A stretch of DNA of 64,000 nucleotides. Origin: Solirhodobacter olei. Its GTDB lineage: Bacteria; Pseudomonadota; Alphaproteobacteria; Rhodobacterales; Rhodobacteraceae. Location: positions 1 through 64,000 of the forward strand of contig NZ_RRYH01000021.1 of NCBI RefSeq assembly GCF_004010155.1. Reading direction: 5' to 3'. Every line of letters begins with the position of its first letter. Positions within the stretch are counted from its first letter, which is position 1. The notes below the pieces were generated by a model, which was not told the DNA's origin, did no database searches, and saw only the letters and a list, made by a program, of their open reading frames with translations. The position numbers and the translations under genes were made by a program. Below, one piece after another: positions 46,949 to 54,210 of the stretch.

Positions 46949-48076
46949 TCAGCGTTTGTAATTGGCGGGACGGAACGGCAGCGCGGCGACGGTCACGGGA
47001 AGGCGGCGGCCGCGCAGCTCGCCCCATATTGTGGTGCCCGGCGCGCAAAGGGAAGCCGGCAGGTAGCCCATGGCGACGGGCGCCTCCAGGCTGGGCCCGA
47101 AGCCACCGGAAGTGACGGTGCCGACCGGCTCGCCCCCTGCATTCGCGGCGAAAAGCTCCGTGCCCTCGCGCATCGGTGCACGGCCCTCGGGGCGCAGGCC
47201 CACGCGCTTGCGCGCCGGTCCTTCGGAGAGTTCCCTGAGAATGCGATCCGCACCGGGAAAACCGCCCGCTCGGGTCCCGCCCGCGCGGCGGGCCTTCTGG
47301 ATCGCCCAGTTGAGCCCCGCCTCGATGGGCGAAGTCTCCTCATCTATGTCATGGCCGTAGAGGCAGAGCCCGGCCTCGAGCCTCAGGCTGTCGCGCGCGC
47401 CGAGCCCGATCGGCGCCACGGCGGGATCCTCCAGCAGCCGGCGGGCGAAGGCCTCGGCCGCGCTGTCGGGCAGCGAGATCTCATAGCCGTCCTCGCCGGT
47501 ATAACCGGAGCGGGAGATCCAGAGCTCCACCCCCTGCCAGTTGCGGATGCCGTGATCCATGAACGCGAAGTCCGCCGCATCGGGCACCAGCCGCGAAAGC
47601 GCCGCCTCCGCCGCCGGCCCCTGCAGCGCCAGCAGGGCGCGGCCGGTGACTTCGCCCACGTCGCAATCCGGCAGCCCGGCCTTGAGCGCGGCCAGATCCT
47701 CCGCCTTCCGCGCGGCATTGACCACGACGTAGAGGTGATCGCCGCGGTTGGTCATCATCAGGTCGTCGATGATCCCGCCGGCCGGCGTGGTCAGGAACCC
47801 GTAGCGCTGGCGGCCTTCACCGAGCCCGGCGATGTCGACCGGGATCAGCCGCTCCAGCGCCAGCGCCGCGTCTTCCGCCCGCCCGCTCTTCGCGGCGACG
47901 ATGACCTGGCCCATGTGGCTGACGTCGAAAAGGCCCGCGGCGGCGCGACAGTGCAGATGCTCCTTCAGCACGCCCATCGGGTATTGCACCGGCATCTCGT
48001 AGCCGGCGAAAGGCACCATCTTGCCGCCAAGCTCGAGATGCAGCGCCCTGAGCGCCAGCTGCTTCAACTCCGTCAT
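46949..48076 (-). CDS. gcvT: Aminomethyltransferase, T protein
   Basis: A 375-aa folate-dependent enzyme. FAGYEMPVQYPMGVLKEHLH and FDVSHMGQV mark the N-terminus, and YTGEDGYEISLPD and RDSLRLEAGLCLYGHDI are conserved core motifs. I start at ATG 48076, preceded by GAGGGGGCGGA; the frame extends to 48115 without family resemblance. It is the first gene after the glycine riboswitch. Confidence 0.96.
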   Translation of the reverse strand: MTELKQLALRALHLELGGKMVPFAGYEMPVQYPMGVLKEHLHCRAAAGLFDVSHMGQVIVAAKSGRAEDAALALERLIPVDIAGLGEGRQRYGFLTTPAGGIIDDLMMTNRGDHLYVVVNAARKAEDLAALKAGLPDCDVGEVTGRALLALQGPAAEAALSRLVPDAADFAFMDHGIRNWQGVELWISRSGYTGEDGYEISLPDSAAEAFARRLLEDPAVAPIGLGARDSLRLEAGLCLYGHDIDEETSPIEAGLNWAIQKARRAGGTRAGGFPGADRILRELSEGPARKRVGLRPEGRAPMREGTELFAANAGGEPVGTVTSGGFGPSLEAPVAMGYLPASLCAPGTTIWGELRGRRLPVTVAALPFRPANYKR

Positions 48077-48133
48077 TCCGCCCCCTCTGGCCCGCGTCGG
48101 GCCGGCATCATACAACCGGGGTTTCCCGGCGCT

Positions 48134-48316
48134 CGATGCCCCCTCTGTCCTTCCGCCTGAGATCGTTATCCCTTCGGCGCCCCGGGCATGCCGGGATCTC
48201 TCCAGAGTCCATGCGCCAGGACGGTTCTTGCGCCTGAGAGTTTACCGGGGCGGTTGCTCCTTCGGCACCGGCTCCGGGCCCGGCCTGCGCCCTGCCCCGC
48301 CGGATTCTCCCGATCC
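48134..48316 (-). promoter_or_regulatory. Tandem glycine riboswitch
   Basis: On the minus strand, aptamer I contains CCGAAGGAGCAA, then AAACTCTCAGGC, then GACTCTGGAGAG. Aptamer II contains GCGCCGAAGGGATAA, then TCTCAGGC, then AGGACAGAG. These are the conserved cores of the cooperative two-aptamer glycine riboswitch. It lies 58 bp before gcvT and should raise gcvTHP expression when glycine is abundant. No obvious terminator stem separates it from gcvT, so control may act on translation. Confidence 0.93.
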
Positions 48317-48398
48317 TGACGCACCCCGCTTATCCGCTTCGCCCCTGCTCTGGCAAGAGGCTTGCGCAGAAAGCGGCATTCAGAGAGGACTGGGCGAC

Positions 48399-48959
48399 AT
48401 GACGGATCGTTTCTTCGGCTATGGCTCTCTCGTGAACCGCCGGACGCATGACTATGCGCCGGCCCATCCCGCCCGTGTCTCCGGCTGGCGCCGGGTCTGG
48501 CGGGGAACCCGGCTCCGGCGGCTCGCCTTCCTCTCGGTCGAACCCGCCCCGGGGGTGGAGATCGAGGGGCTGGTCGCGCCCGTGCCCGGCGGCGACTGGG
48601 CCGCGCTCGACCAGCGCGAGGCGGCCTATGTGCGCCACCCCCTGGGCCTGGACGAAATCGCGGCGCCCGTGGGCGGCCCGACGGTGATGTATGTCGTCCC
48701 CGACGACCCGGAAGCGCCTGCGCTTCGGGAGCATCCGATCCTGCTCAGCTACCTCGACGTCGTGGTGCAGGGCTTCTTGGACGAATTCGGCAGGGCCGGC
48801 GTGGAGCGTTTCTTCGCCACCACGGCGGGCTGGGAGGTGCCGGTGCTCGACGACCGAGCTTCGCCGCTCTACCCCCGCGCCCAACGGACCGGAGAGGCGG
48901 TGCAGGCGATGGCGGATGCGCATCTCGCGCGGCTCGGGGCGCGGCGGATGACGGAATAA
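48399..48959 (+). CDS. Gamma-glutamylcyclotransferase-fold protein
   Basis: A 186-aa protein beginning MTDRFFGYGSLVNRRTHDYA, the GYGSL substrate-loop signature of the gamma-glutamylcyclotransferase/AIG2 fold. VEPAPGVEIEGLVAPV and ALDQREAAYVRHPL (with the catalytic-position Glu) follow. The exact gamma-glutamyl substrate is unknown. It diverges from the riboswitch-led gcv operon. Confidence 0.78.
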   Translation: MTDRFFGYGSLVNRRTHDYAPAHPARVSGWRRVWRGTRLRRLAFLSVEPAPGVEIEGLVAPVPGGDWAALDQREAAYVRHPLGLDEIAAPVGGPTVMYVVPDDPEAPALREHPILLSYLDVVVQGFLDEFGRAGVERFFATTAGWEVPVLDDRASPLYPRAQRTGEAVQAMADAHLARLGARRMTE

Positions 48960-49016
48960 GGGGGTGCTGCCCCCTCGCCGCCAGCGTGGCTCACCCCCGG
49001 CGTATTTCGGCCAGGA
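48960..49016. repeat. Hairpin plus GTATTT intergenic repeat element
   Basis: GGGGGTGCTGCCCCC (48960-48974) forms a 5-bp hairpin. After a spacer, ACCCCCGGCGTATTTC (48993-49008) follows. It lies between two convergent genes. The same two blocks occur inside the xdhB coding region at 61760-61791. Confidence 0.55.
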
Positions 49017-49022
49017 GAGGGA

Positions 49023-49733
49023 TCAGAGGGGTTCGGGCGGCTCGACCTTCAGCGTGGCCAGAAGCGCCTCGTAGGTTTCGCGGGCGCCGTTCGACCAGTC
49101 GGCAGCGCGGGCCGAGAAAAGCGTCGCCTGCGAGCGGTGAATCAGCCCATCCGAGAGGATCTTGAGATGGTTCGCCCGCAGCGTCTCGCCCGTCGAGGTG
49201 ATGTCGGCGATCGCCTCTGCAGTGAGGTTCTTGACCGTACCCTCGGTCGCGCCCTGGCTGTCGACCAGCTGGTAATCGGCCACCCCCTCGTCGCGCAGGA
49301 ACTCGCGGACCAGGCGGTGGTACTTGGTGGCGATGCGCAGCCGGTGGCCATGCGCGGCGCGGAAGGCCGAAGCCGCCGCGTCAAGATCGTCGAGCGTGTC
49401 GACGTCGATCCAGAAGGCCGGGACCGCGATAATCAGATCGGCAAAGCCGAAGCCCAGCGGGGCGAGTTCCGTCACCTGCTCGTCCCAGTCGGCGAGCTTC
49501 TCACGGACGAGGTCGGAGCCGGTCACGCCAAGGTGGATGCGGCCGGCGGCCAGCTCGCGCGGGATCTCCCCGGCCGAGAGGAGCACGGCCTGCACCCCGT
49601 CTGCCCCGGCGACGGTGGCGGAATATTCCCGCTCCGACCCGTCGCGCCGCATCTCCACGCCGCGGGCGCCGAACCATTCGAAGGTCTTGTCCATCAGCCG
49701 CCCCTTGGACGGCACGCCGATCTTCAGGCTCAT
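49023..49733 (-). CDS. hisG: ATP phosphoribosyltransferase catalytic subunit (short form)
   Basis: A 236-aa enzyme of the first step of histidine synthesis. It begins MSLKIGVPSKGRLMDKTFEW, with LAAGRIHLGVTGSDLV and VDSQGATEGTVKNLTAEAI. The length shows the short form that lacks the C-terminal regulatory domain and needs HisZ, which is encoded immediately upstream with an ATGA overlap (49730-49733). Confidence 0.95.
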   Translation of the reverse strand: MSLKIGVPSKGRLMDKTFEWFGARGVEMRRDGSEREYSATVAGADGVQAVLLSAGEIPRELAAGRIHLGVTGSDLVREKLADWDEQVTELAPLGFGFADLIIAVPAFWIDVDTLDDLDAAASAFRAAHGHRLRIATKYHRLVREFLRDEGVADYQLVDSQGATEGTVKNLTAEAIADITSTGETLRANHLKILSDGLIHRSQATLFSARAADWSNGARETYEALLATLKVEPPEPL

Positions 49734-50830
49734 GCCCCGCCCTCCTGAAGAAGCGCGATCAGGCCGGGCCGGATGACCCCGCCCACGGCCGGAATCTCGC
49801 GCCCCTGGCCAAGAACGCGGGTCAGCGCGTCGTAGCGCCCGCCAGACGCGACAGGCGGCAGGTCCGGCCGACCCTCGGCATGGAACGAGAAGACGAAGCC
49901 GTCGTAATATTCCAGCGTCGTCCGGCCGTGGCTGGCCTCGAAATCCAGCGTGTCGACGTCAATCCCGTGGCTGGCGAGCGCGTCGAGCCGGCGTGCGAAA
50001 CGGTCCACGGCGGGGGCGATGGTGGGCAGGTCCACCGCCATGTCCCGCAGCCGGCCAAGCGCCATGGGCGCGGTGTCGCGCAGGTGCAGCACGTCGTCGA
50101 GGATGTCGACCTCCGCGCCCGAAAGCGGCGGCGTCGCCGCATCCTCCAGCAGCGCCGCGGCGCGGGCCGCGACTTCTCCCGCCTCGCGCAGCCCGATGGC
50201 GGGGCCCGCACTCGCGATAAGCTCGGTGGCCGGGGCCTCCTGCAACTCCTTCAGCAGCCGGGCGCGCGGCTCCGGCATCCGACTGCGGCCGCCGAAACGG
50301 TCCAGCAGCGCCCGGAACCGGCGCGGCCGCCAGACATGTCGCAGGAGCGCCGCACGGCGGCGGGGGCTGGTCGACAGCCCCCGGACGGCGGCCATCAGGA
50401 TGCCGATATCGCCGGTTGCCGCGTGCAGCCCAAGCGGCGAAAGGACCTTGGCGAAGAGCGCGAAGACCTCGGCATCGGCCTGCTCCGGCATCTCGCGAGC
50501 GAAGACCTCGTAGCCGACCTGCAGGTATTCGCGGGCCCGCAGCCCGTGATGTTCCTGCCGGCGGAAGACCTCGCCCATATAGGTGTAGCGGGCAGGCTCG
50601 GCGCCATGGGCCATATGCTTCTGCACGACCGGCACGGTGAAGTCGGGCCTGAGCATCATCTCGCCCTCGAGCGGGTCGGAGGTGACATAGGCGCGGGCGC
50701 GGATGTCCTCTCCGTAAAGGTCGAGGAGCGTGTCGGCGGGCAGCAGGATGTCCGCCTCCACCGGCTGCGCGCCGGCCGCCCGGAAATGGGCGAACAGACG
50801 TTCGGCTTCGGCGCGGTCGTTGCTGTGCAT
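49730..50830 (-). CDS. hisZ: ATP phosphoribosyltransferase regulatory subunit
   Basis: A 366-aa HisRS-like protein without synthetase activity that forms the octameric enzyme with short HisG. Class II synthetase remnants include MMLRPDFTVPVV and YMGEVFRRQEHHGLRAREYL, and GGRYDALTRVLGQG lies at the end. The start ATG 50830 is 1 bp after the hisS stop; the Arg/Ser-rich frame further upstream is a hisS shadow. Confidence 0.94.
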   Translation of the reverse strand: MHSNDRAEAERLFAHFRAAGAQPVEADILLPADTLLDLYGEDIRARAYVTSDPLEGEMMLRPDFTVPVVQKHMAHGAEPARYTYMGEVFRRQEHHGLRAREYLQVGYEVFAREMPEQADAEVFALFAKVLSPLGLHAATGDIGILMAAVRGLSTSPRRRAALLRHVWRPRRFRALLDRFGGRSRMPEPRARLLKELQEAPATELIASAGPAIGLREAGEVAARAAALLEDAATPPLSGAEVDILDDVLHLRDTAPMALGRLRDMAVDLPTIAPAVDRFARRLDALASHGIDVDTLDFEASHGRTTLEYYDGFVFSFHAEGRPDLPPVASGGRYDALTRVLGQGREIPAVGGVIRPGLIALLQEGGA

Positions 50831-50831
50831 C

Positions 50832-52337
50832 TCAGCCGCCCGACGCGCGACGGGCGAGGATCGCGCGCACGGCCGCGACCAGATCTGCCCGCGCCACCTC
50901 GGTCTGCGCCGGCTGGGCCTTCCATTCCTCATGGCTCGCCGCGGCGGCGATCTCGGCACCGAGGATGAGGTCCTTGAGCTGGACGACACCGCGCGCCGCC
51001 TCGTCCCCGCCCTGAATGACGGCGACGGGAGAGGCGCGTTTATCGGCGTATTTCAACTGGTTGCCGAAGTTCTTCGGGTTGCCGAGGTAGACCTCGGCCC
51101 GGATCCCGGCGGCACGCAGCTCGCCGACCATGGCCATGTAATCGGCCATCCGGTCGCGGTCCATCACGGTGACGACGACAGGGCCCGGCGCGGCCTCCTG
51201 CCCGATCCGGCCCTTGGCGCGCAGCGCGGCAAGGAGCCGGTCGACGCCGATGGAGATGCCGGTGGCCGGCACCGACTGGCCGGTGAAGCGCTTGACCAGA
51301 TCGTCATAACGCCCTCCGCCGGAAACCGAGCCGAAGCTGCGCTTGCGGCCCTTCTCGTCGAGGATTTCGAACGTCAGTTCGGCTTCGAAAACCGGGCCGG
51401 TGTAATAGCCCAGACCCCGCACCACGGCCGGGTCGACGATGATCCTGTCCGGCCCGTAGCCCTGCGCGTCGAGGAGTTCTGCGATGGTCTCCAGCTCCCG
51501 CACGCCTTCTGAGCCGATGGCGGAGGGGCCGACGAGGCCGCGCAGGTTCGCGGCCGTGGCCTCGCCGTTCGCGCCCTGGGCGGCCATGAAGCCCATGACG
51601 ACCTCGGCCTGCTCGGCGCCGAGGCCGGCGCCCTTGGTATAGTCGCCCGACTCGTCCATCCGGCCCTTGCCGAGGAGCGCCCGGACGCCCTCGTCCCCAA
51701 GCCGGTCGAACTTGTCGACGGCGCGCAGGACGATGCCGCGTTGATGCGAAAACCGTTCCGGATCAGAGGGATCGAGGATTCCCGCGACCTCCATCACGCC
51801 GTTCAGAACCTTGCGGTTGTTGACCCGGATGACGTAATCGCCGCGCGGGATGCCGACATGTTCCAGCGCGTCGGAGAGCATGGCGCAGATCTCGGCATCG
51901 GCCGCCACGGTGGGGGCGCCGACGGTATCCGCATCGCATTGATAGAACTGGCGAAAACGCCCCGGCCCCGGCTTCTCGTTGCGCCAGACCGGGCCCATGG
52001 CGTAGCGCCGGTAGGGCGAGGGCAGGTCGTTGCGGTATTGCGCGGCGACGCGCGCCAGCGGCGCCGTCAGGTCGTAGCGCAGCGCCAGCCAGTCGCTGTC
52101 CTCTTCCTGCCAGGCGAAGACACCCTCGTTCGGGCGGTCGACGTCGGGGAGGAATTTTCCAAGCGCCTCAACGGTTTCGACGGCCGAAGTCTCCAGAGGG
52201 TCGAAGCCGTAGCGGTGGTAGACCTCGGCAATGCGGCCGAGCATCTCGGTGCGCTCGGTCACTTCCGCGCCGAAATAGTCGCGGAACCCCTTCGGGGTCT
52301 CGGCACGGGGCCGGCGGGGGGCTTTGTCCTTGGCCAT
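50832..52337 (-). CDS. hisS: Histidyl-tRNA synthetase
   Basis: A 501-aa class II synthetase. Motif 1 lies in [20 protein letters not shown]. Motif 2 includes [36 protein letters not shown] and [17 protein letters not shown] complete the histidine and ATP site, and the C-terminal anticodon-binding domain begins near residue 400. It leads the hisS-hisZ-hisG operon, so tRNA charging and histidine synthesis are coexpressed. Confidence 0.96.
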   Translation of the reverse strand: MAKDKAPRRPRAETPKGFRDYFGAEVTERTEMLGRIAEVYHRYGFDPLETSAVETVEALGKFLPDVDRPNEGVFAWQEEDSDWLALRYDLTAPLARVAAQYRNDLPSPYRRYAMGPVWRNEKPGPGRFRQFYQCDADTVGAPTVAADAEICAMLSDALEHVGIPRGDYVIRVNNRKVLNGVMEVAGILDPSDPERFSHQRGIVLRAVDKFDRLGDEGVRALLGKGRMDESGDYTKGAGLGAEQAEVVMGFMAAQGANGEATAANLRGLVGPSAIGSEGVRELETIAELLDAQGYGPDRIIVDPAVVRGLGYYTGPVFEAELTFEILDEKGRKRSFGSVSGGGRYDDLVKRFTGQSVPATGISIGVDRLLAALRAKGRIGQEAAPGPVVVTVMDRDRMADYMAMVGELRAAGIRAEVYLGNPKNFGNQLKYADKRASPVAVIQGGDEAARGVVQLKDLILGAEIAAAASHEEWKAQPAQTEVARADLVAAVRAILARRASGG

Positions 52338-52421
52338 GGGCTATGCACCTGCTTGTCGCGCGGGTCCATAGCGCGTGCATGGCGGCGGGGCAAGGCGGCG
52401 GGTTGACGGGGCGTACGGTGC

Positions 52422-52470
52422 ATACCGTAAATGCACCGCTTTCGCACAGTAACCGCACCGTAGCTTACCG
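52422..52470 (+). repeat. Second phased 11-bp hexamer array, between hisS and slyX
   Basis: The hexamers ATACCG (52422), GCACCG (52433), GCACAG (52444), GCACCG (52455) and TTACCG (52465) have spacing 11, 11, 11 and 10 bp. This matches the array at 33443-33491, including the 16-bp identity TGCACCGCTTTCGCAC. It lies 85 bp before the hisS start on one side and 39 bp before slyX on the other. Confidence 0.65.
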
Positions 52471-52508
52471 CCCTTCTGGCCGCCCGGGATCTGGGCTAGG
52501 ATCGCGCC

Positions 52509-52715
52509 ATGACCGACCGCATCACCGACCTCGAAGAACAGCTCGCGCATCTTTCGCGCAACGTCGACGACCTTTCGGAAGTCGTCGCCCGGCAGGCGCG
52601 CGAGATCGACCTGCTCTCCCGCCGCCTCGGCCTGCTGATGGAGCGCGAGGCGGAGCGGGAGGTGGCCGAGGGCGGCACGATCCCGCTCGCCGACCAGCGC
52701 CCGCCGCATTGGTGA
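52509..52715 (+). CDS. slyX: SlyX family protein
   Basis: A 68-aa coiled-coil protein: TDRITDLEEQLAHLSRNVDD and LSRRLGLLMEREAEREV are heptad-like, and the C-terminus ADQRPPHW is the family hallmark (PPHY/W). Function is unknown. It is divergent from hisS and convergent with the Lrp gene. Confidence 0.88.
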   Translation: MTDRITDLEEQLAHLSRNVDDLSEVVARQAREIDLLSRRLGLLMEREAEREVAEGGTIPLADQRPPHW

Positions 52716-52722
52716 GACCCGC

Positions 52723-53181
52723 TCAGAGCGGCAGCTCGGTCGTGGCCTTGATCTCGCGCAGCACGAAGCTCGAGACGACGGAGCGGACATAGGGGCTGCG
52801 CAACAGGTTGTGGGACATGAAGGCCTCATAGGCCTCCACATCCGCCACCCGGACCTTCAGGATGTAATCGGCACTACCCGAAACCGAATGGCATTCGAGG
52901 ATCTCCGGGTGATGCGCCACCATGCGCGCGAAGCCCGCGACCGCCTCTTCCGAATGGTCGTGCAGGCGGATCGAGGCCAGGACGCAGAGCTTCGCCCCGG
53001 CCCGCGCCGGGTCCAGAAGCGCCACGCGGGCGCGGATCAGGCCCGCCGCCTCGAACTCCTGCAGCTTCCGCCAGACGGTGCTTTGCGCCATGCCGCATTG
53101 CGCCGCCATCTCGGCGAGCGAGAGCGAGGCATCGCGCTGTATGATCCGCAGAAGCACCCTCTCCTGATCATTAAATTCCAT
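52723..53181 (-). CDS. Lrp/AsnC-family transcriptional regulator
   Basis: A 152-aa regulator with an N-terminal helix-turn-helix (LSLAEMAAQCGMAQSTVWRK, about residues 18-38) and a C-terminal RAM ligand domain (CHSVSGSADYILKVRVADVE). It diverges from phenylalanine 4-monooxygenase, and a palindrome lies directly between them, so it probably activates phhA in response to an aromatic amino acid. Confidence 0.9.
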   Translation of the reverse strand: MEFNDQERVLLRIIQRDASLSLAEMAAQCGMAQSTVWRKLQEFEAAGLIRARVALLDPARAGAKLCVLASIRLHDHSEEAVAGFARMVAHHPEILECHSVSGSADYILKVRVADVEAYEAFMSHNLLRSPYVRSVVSSFVLREIKATTELPL

Positions 53182-53215
53182 GATATGGCCTGTTAGTGAG
53201 AATATCTTCCATATC
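53182..53215. promoter_or_regulatory. Inverted repeat between lrp-like gene and phhA
   Basis: GATATGG (53182-53188) and CCATATC (53209-53215) are perfect 7-bp arms 20 bp apart, immediately upstream of the Lrp-like start codon and within the shared promoter region. The intervening AATATC is also AT-rich, as Lrp-family sites tend to be. Confidence 0.55.
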
Positions 53216-53296
53216 GTGATCGCATCGGCTTCGGAATGAAAGCCCTTTTCACCCCGCCGGGCCCAAGCTCACCGGAGGTTTGGAAGGGGGGATTCC

Positions 53297-54097
53297 ATGT
53301 CTGGAAAGACGCAAGCGGATCGGCCGGCATATCGCTCCAAGGAGCCGGATGCCGCGGGCTACTACGCCTATAGCGCGGCGGAGGATACGGTCTGGGGCGC
53401 GCTCTTCGACCGGCAGATGGACTACCTGCCCGGCCGCGTCGCGCCGGACTACCTTGCGGGGGTCGAGGCGCTGGGGCTGACCCGGGCGCATGTGCCGCAG
53501 GTCAGGGAGATCGACGCGCGGCTCGCCGGGCTGACCGGCGCGGGGGTCGAGGGCGTGCCCGCGATCATCCCGCCCTCGCGGTTCTTCGAGCTGCTCTCGC
53601 AGAAGAAATTCCCGGTCGCCACCTTCCTGCGGCGGCGCGAGGAGATGGACTACATCGAGGAGCCGGACATCTTTCACGAGGTCTTCGGCCATTGCCCGCT
53701 GCTGACCAACCCGGCCTATGCCGCCTTCATCGAGAAATTCGGCAAGCTCGGCGCGACGCTCGGAAAGCCTTACAGCTGGCGGCTGTTCCGGCTGTTCTGG
53801 TTCACGGTGGAATTCGGGATGATCCGCACGCCCGATGGGCTGCGCGCCTTCGGGGCCGGCATCGTGTCGTCGCCCGCCGAGGCGGAACATGCGACCTCTG
53901 GCAGGGCGGAGATGCTGGATTTCGACCTGATGACGATCTTCCGCACGCCCTACCGGATCGACATCCTGCAGCCGGTCTATTTCGTCATCGACAGCTTCGA
54001 GCAGATCGAGGCCGCGCTCGACGCCGATATCGCCGGCATGATCGACGAGGCCAAGCGCCTGGGCGACCTGCCGCCGCGCTTCGAGGCGGCCGCCTGA
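53297..54097 (+). CDS. phhA: Phenylalanine 4-monooxygenase
   Basis: A 266-aa monomeric, pterin-dependent iron enzyme that hydroxylates phenylalanine to tyrosine. The iron ligands are the two His of DIFHEVFGHCPLL and a Glu in WFTVEFGMI. VPAIIPPSRFFELLSQKKFP and FDLMTIFRTPYRIDILQPVY match the family. The start has GGAAGGGGGGATTCC upstream. Confidence 0.95.
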   Translation: MSGKTQADRPAYRSKEPDAAGYYAYSAAEDTVWGALFDRQMDYLPGRVAPDYLAGVEALGLTRAHVPQVREIDARLAGLTGAGVEGVPAIIPPSRFFELLSQKKFPVATFLRRREEMDYIEEPDIFHEVFGHCPLLTNPAYAAFIEKFGKLGATLGKPYSWRLFRLFWFTVEFGMIRTPDGLRAFGAGIVSSPAEAEHATSGRAEMLDFDLMTIFRTPYRIDILQPVYFVIDSFEQIEAALDADIAGMIDEAKRLGDLPPRFEAAA

Positions 54098-54109
54098 GGC
54101 CTCCGGCGG

Positions 54110-54157
54110 GGATATTCGGGCCAAGATGAAAAACCCTTTCACCTTGGCAAAATATCC
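54110..54157. terminator. Bidirectional terminator between phhA and dnaE
   Basis: GGATATT...GCCAAG.TGAAA and TTTCA.CTTGGC..AATATCC form a long imperfect inverted repeat centred near 54134 between two convergent genes. It belongs to the same GGATATTT/GGAGTATTT class as the elements at 43301 and 48960. Confidence 0.65.
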
Positions 54158-54183
54158 TCGGGGGTGAATTGGCCAGAGGCCAA

Positions 54184-54208
54184 AAGGGGGCGGACAGCCC
54201 CCTTCTTT
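54184..54208 (+). terminator. Intrinsic terminator near the dnaE 3' end
   Basis: AAGGGGGC/GCCCCCTT form an 8-bp stem with a 5-nt loop, followed by CTTT. It backs up termination of phhA transcripts before they enter dnaE antisense. Confidence 0.6.
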
Positions 54209-54210
54209 CC

